Assembly: GCA_035294855.1 (NCBI GenBank)
Contig: DATGKD010000008.1
Location: forward strand, 1-14,991
Direction: 5' to 3'
Source: DATGKD01 sp035294855
Lineage (GTDB): Bacteria > Actinomycetota > Acidimicrobiia > Acidimicrobiales > UBA8190
Length of the DNA: 14,991 nucleotides
Part shown: positions 13,701 to 14,991 of the stretch, piece after piece
Numbering within the stretch: position 1 is the stretch's first letter
Layout of the letters: each line of letters opens with the position of its first letter
The notes under the pieces: generated by a model
What the model was told of the DNA's origin: nothing
What the model saw: the letters and a program-made list of their open reading frames with translations, nothing else
Databases searched by the model: none
Translations under genes and position numbers: made by a program

Positions 13701-14991
13701 GAGCGCGGCAGGCCGAGTGGACGAAGACAAGGTCGCGGCCCTCGAGTCCACCTTGAGCATGATGCCCGACGCCGACAGCCCGGAGAGGGCCCAGTTGCTG
13801 GCGACGCTGTGCAACGAACTGACGTTCAGTGCCTCGCTGGATCGCCGGCGCGAGATCGCCGGCCAGGCGATCGGCATGGCGCGTCGCTTGGGTGACCCGG
13901 CGACCCTGGTGCGGGTGCTCACCGCCGTCTTCGATGCGTCGTGGGGCCCGACGGTGCTCTCCGAGCGCCTCGCCGACACCGAACTCGCGCAGGCGTTGGC
14001 CGAGTCCGCGGGCGACCCCGTGGCGTGCTTCTCGGCCGCACGCTACCGGTGGCGGGCGGCGTCGGCGGCGGGTCTGATCGACGAGGCGGACCGGTGCCTG
14101 GATCGCATGCAGGAGCTGAGCGCCGAGGTGAACCAGCCCTTGCTGTTGTGGATCGCGACGTTCGCCCGCGGATGCCGGGCGCTGTTGGCCGGGGATCCGG
14201 ACGAGGCCGAACGCGTCATCACCGACGCCTTTCGGTTCGGCACCGAAAGCGGCCAGCCCGACGCCCTCGTCTTCTACCAGGCCGCCATGTCCCACGTCCG
14301 CTGGCAACAGGGCAGGCTGGGAGAGTTCGTCGAAGTGCTCGAACAGGCAGCTGAGGCGAACCCCGGCATCCCGGGACACTGGGCCGCGCTGACCCGTGCG
14401 CTGTGCGAGGCCGACCGCGCCGAGGAGGCCCGAGCGCTCCTGGGTGAGGGATCGGCAAAGGCGTTCACGCATCTTCCCGAGGATTCCCTTCAGCTCTCCG
14501 GGCTCGTGATGTACGCCGAGACGGCCGTGTACCTGTCAGAGGCGACCGCGGCAGAGATGCTCTACGAGATCCTCCGACCGTGGGAGGACCAGTGGGTCAA
14601 CATGGGCGTCGCGGTCGACGGGCCCGTGGCCCACTTCCTCGGGGGGCTCGCCACCGTCCTCGGCGACCTCGATGCCGCCGAGGCTCACCTCACCCGGGCG
14701 CTCGACATGGCCGCGAGCGCGGGCGCCAAGTTCTTCGTCGCCAGGACGGAGTTCGAGTTGGCCCGCATGCTGATCGGGCGGGGAACGGACGGTGACCTCG
14801 AGCGAGCCCGGGGACTGCTGCGCAGCGCGCTCAGCGCCTCGGAGCGCCACGGGTACCGCGTGGTGAGCCGACGGGCTCGCGCCGAGCTCGACGGACTCGT
14901 GACGCCGTCGCCACACCCCGCCCGCCCCTCAGGAGACGGTGGGCCTCCCGTGCCCCGGGGGGACGAAGGGCGCCGTCCGGACGCGGTCGGG
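10732..14991 (+). CDS. Giant SARP/BTAD regulator with cyclase-homology and STAND ATPase domains (3' end cut off)
   Basis: An uninterrupted frame of 1420 codons runs off the right edge. Residues 9-83 are a SARP winged helix ('ALLGPLEV', 'LIDALWGEDPP', 'LQTYVSNLRQAL') for DNA binding. The bacterial transcriptional activator (BTAD) helical domain covers about 103-250. A class III cyclase-homology domain follows at about 298-435, with metal-site D305 and D349, K345 and R411; the usual Asn of the VN.A.R motif is V407. A STAND/AAA ATPase follows: 'CGRARELESL' (486-494), Walker A GEPGIGKTT (515-523), Walker B LLVLDD (629-634). The rest, to about 1390, is helical and TPR-like. The protein should be a cytoplasmic transcription activator whose ATPase and repeats gate activation. 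GTG 10732 has GGGG 7 nt upstream; GTG 10756 (MEIALLGPLEV) gives a family-typical N-terminus. Targets could include its own promoter array and the divergent operon (inference). The last 30 residues are Pro/Gly-rich, so the natural end is probably close. Confidence 0.88.
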   Translation, partial: MKPVSLLTVEIALLGPLEVRAGGGLIAISAPKERATLAFLALRAGTSVSSSQLIDALWGEDPPRSAHKALQTYVSNLRQALPDDSIVTTGAGYCLALSADDVDVGRFEALAVMGTQRLAESDPSTAERFLREALSLWRGAPLVELARHPVGAAWQTHLEELRSSCEEDLAEARIALDDQGPLVAELEMAVAAQPLRERRWSQLIRVLYREGRQADALRAFQRLRTNLAEGLGIAPSVELRDLEAAVLAQDPALRGPRPPALADMGGVDGNAARQWFPNGDGTSRSSVPVHLSGAGLETTTVLFTDLVDSTARAASLDPEAADQLRRTHFSLLRTAITAHNGSLVKSLGDGVMAVFSSPSEALSCAVTMQQSVEYDNRRRAVPQGLRIGVSAGEVAREGHDYFGDPVVEASRLCALAESGQILAAAVVPMLAGRRTAHDLSPWGDLQLKGFAAPVSAVQLNWLPLPPGGGMIPFPRQLRAERRFGFCGRARELESLVAALDRAVSSRERIVATVSGEPGIGKTTLAAAVAEELGRRGTIVLYGRCDEDLRLPYQPFVEALTQFVANAPPDVLADHVATHGGELVRLVPILARRVPSCPAATSTEPDAERHLAFGAAVGLLEAASSETPVLLVLDDLHWADKPSLQLLRYVVAAPELSGVVVLVSYRSSEVGGLADLQDALASLRRDAAVMSFELAGLNDDEVVELAAAAAGHPLDESSAQLARAVCARTAGNPFFVVEIIRHLAEAGVVVQDDEGRWSADVRLEDVGLPQSVREVVSQRVRRLGEPVQQLLSAAAVIGLEFDVALLLGTTGTAEDNVLDGVELALDAALVVETAEVGTYAFGHALVQQTLYDGLGSARRRRAHQRVAEALERRVGLPPGSRAQALAHHWSRAGDVAKSLHYTQEAGQAALDDLAPDEAARWFEAALVMQAQHVPSDTALRCDLLIGLGTAQRTIGDPRYRATLLEAGEVARARADAPRMAEAALASYRGFWSAAGRVDEDKVAALESTLSMMPDADSPERAQLLATLCNELTFSASLDRRREIAGQAIGMARRLGDPATLVRVLTAVFDASWGPTVLSERLADTELAQALAESAGDPVACFSAARYRWRAASAAGLIDEADRCLDRMQELSAEVNQPLLLWIATFARGCRALLAGDPDEAERVITDAFRFGTESGQPDALVFYQAAMSHVRWQQGRLGEFVEVLEQAAEANPGIPGHWAALTRALCEADRAEEARALLGEGSAKAFTHLPEDSLQLSGLVMYAETAVYLSEATAAEMLYEILRPWEDQWVNMGVAVDGPVAHFLGGLATVLGDLDAAEAHLTRALDMAASAGAKFFVARTEFELARMLIGRGTDGDLERARGLLRSALSASERHGYRVVSRRARAELDGLVTPSPHPARPSGDGGPPVPRGDEGRRPDAVG

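Noticed and set aside
12094..14472. Long minus-strand open frame (792 codons) opposite the regulator gene
   Set aside because: Its translation is Arg/Gly/His/Gln-rich without any domain, while the plus strand shows clear Walker motifs and TPR-like helices over the same bases. Long antisense frames are expected at this GC content.
1..14991. CRISPR arrays, tRNA/rRNA genes, transposases, phage genes, toxin-antitoxin pairs
   Set aside because: I looked for these and saw no spaced repeat arrays, cloverleaf-like sequences, integrase or transposase motifs, or terminal inverted repeats.

Overview
The window is a GC-rich stretch with dense, closely spaced genes, many GTG starts and strong G/C bias at third codon positions. 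Together with a fused LivH-LivM permease, a ChoD-type GMC oxidoreductase and a very large SARP-type regulator, this points to an actinobacterium. A member of the Acidimicrobiia is possible, but that is inference from gene style and not from a marker gene.

Layout. (1) Positions 1-4116, plus strand: the 3' part of a branched-chain amino acid (HAAT)-type ABC transport operon. It holds the C-terminus of the periplasmic-type binding protein, a single-chain LivH-LivM permease, LivG and LivF, with the last three overlapping. (2) 4210-5133, plus strand: an NAD-type short-chain dehydrogenase resembling the dehydrogenase unit of peroxisomal multifunctional enzyme type 2. It follows a 16-bp tandem repeat that contains the livF stop codon. 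(3) 10023-5139, minus strand: a compact three-gene operon. In transcription order it has a 1191-residue fusion (GMC oxidoreductase, unassigned beta-rich domain, alpha/beta hydrolase with a Cys nucleophile), a Cx5R protein-tyrosine/dual-specificity phosphatase, and an SRPBCC-fold protein. Its last stop lies 5 nt from the stop of the plus-strand dehydrogenase. (4) 10024-10731: a non-coding or decayed interval with a possible glycosyltransferase remnant, a perfect 19-bp tandem duplication, and four GGTCAA(G/A) direct repeats at 11/21/11-bp steps. (5) 10732 to the right edge, plus strand: a giant SARP/BTAD regulator with a cyclase-homology domain, a STAND-type ATPase and a long helical repeat region, still open at the window end.

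How they may work together (inference): the transporter, the hydroxyacyl-CoA-dehydrogenase-like SDR, the cholesterol-oxidase-like fusion and the SRPBCC protein suit uptake and oxidative breakdown of a hydrophobic or acyl substrate such as a sterol, terpenoid or lipid. No substrate can be read from the sequence. The heptamer array in front of the SARP gene has the 11-bp direct-repeat geometry known for SARP and OmpR/PhoP-type DNA-binding domains, so autoregulation is a concrete, testable idea. The most unusual items are this array, the Cys-nucleophile fusion enzyme with its phosphatase partner, and the cyclase domain of the regulator, which lacks the usual catalytic Asn.
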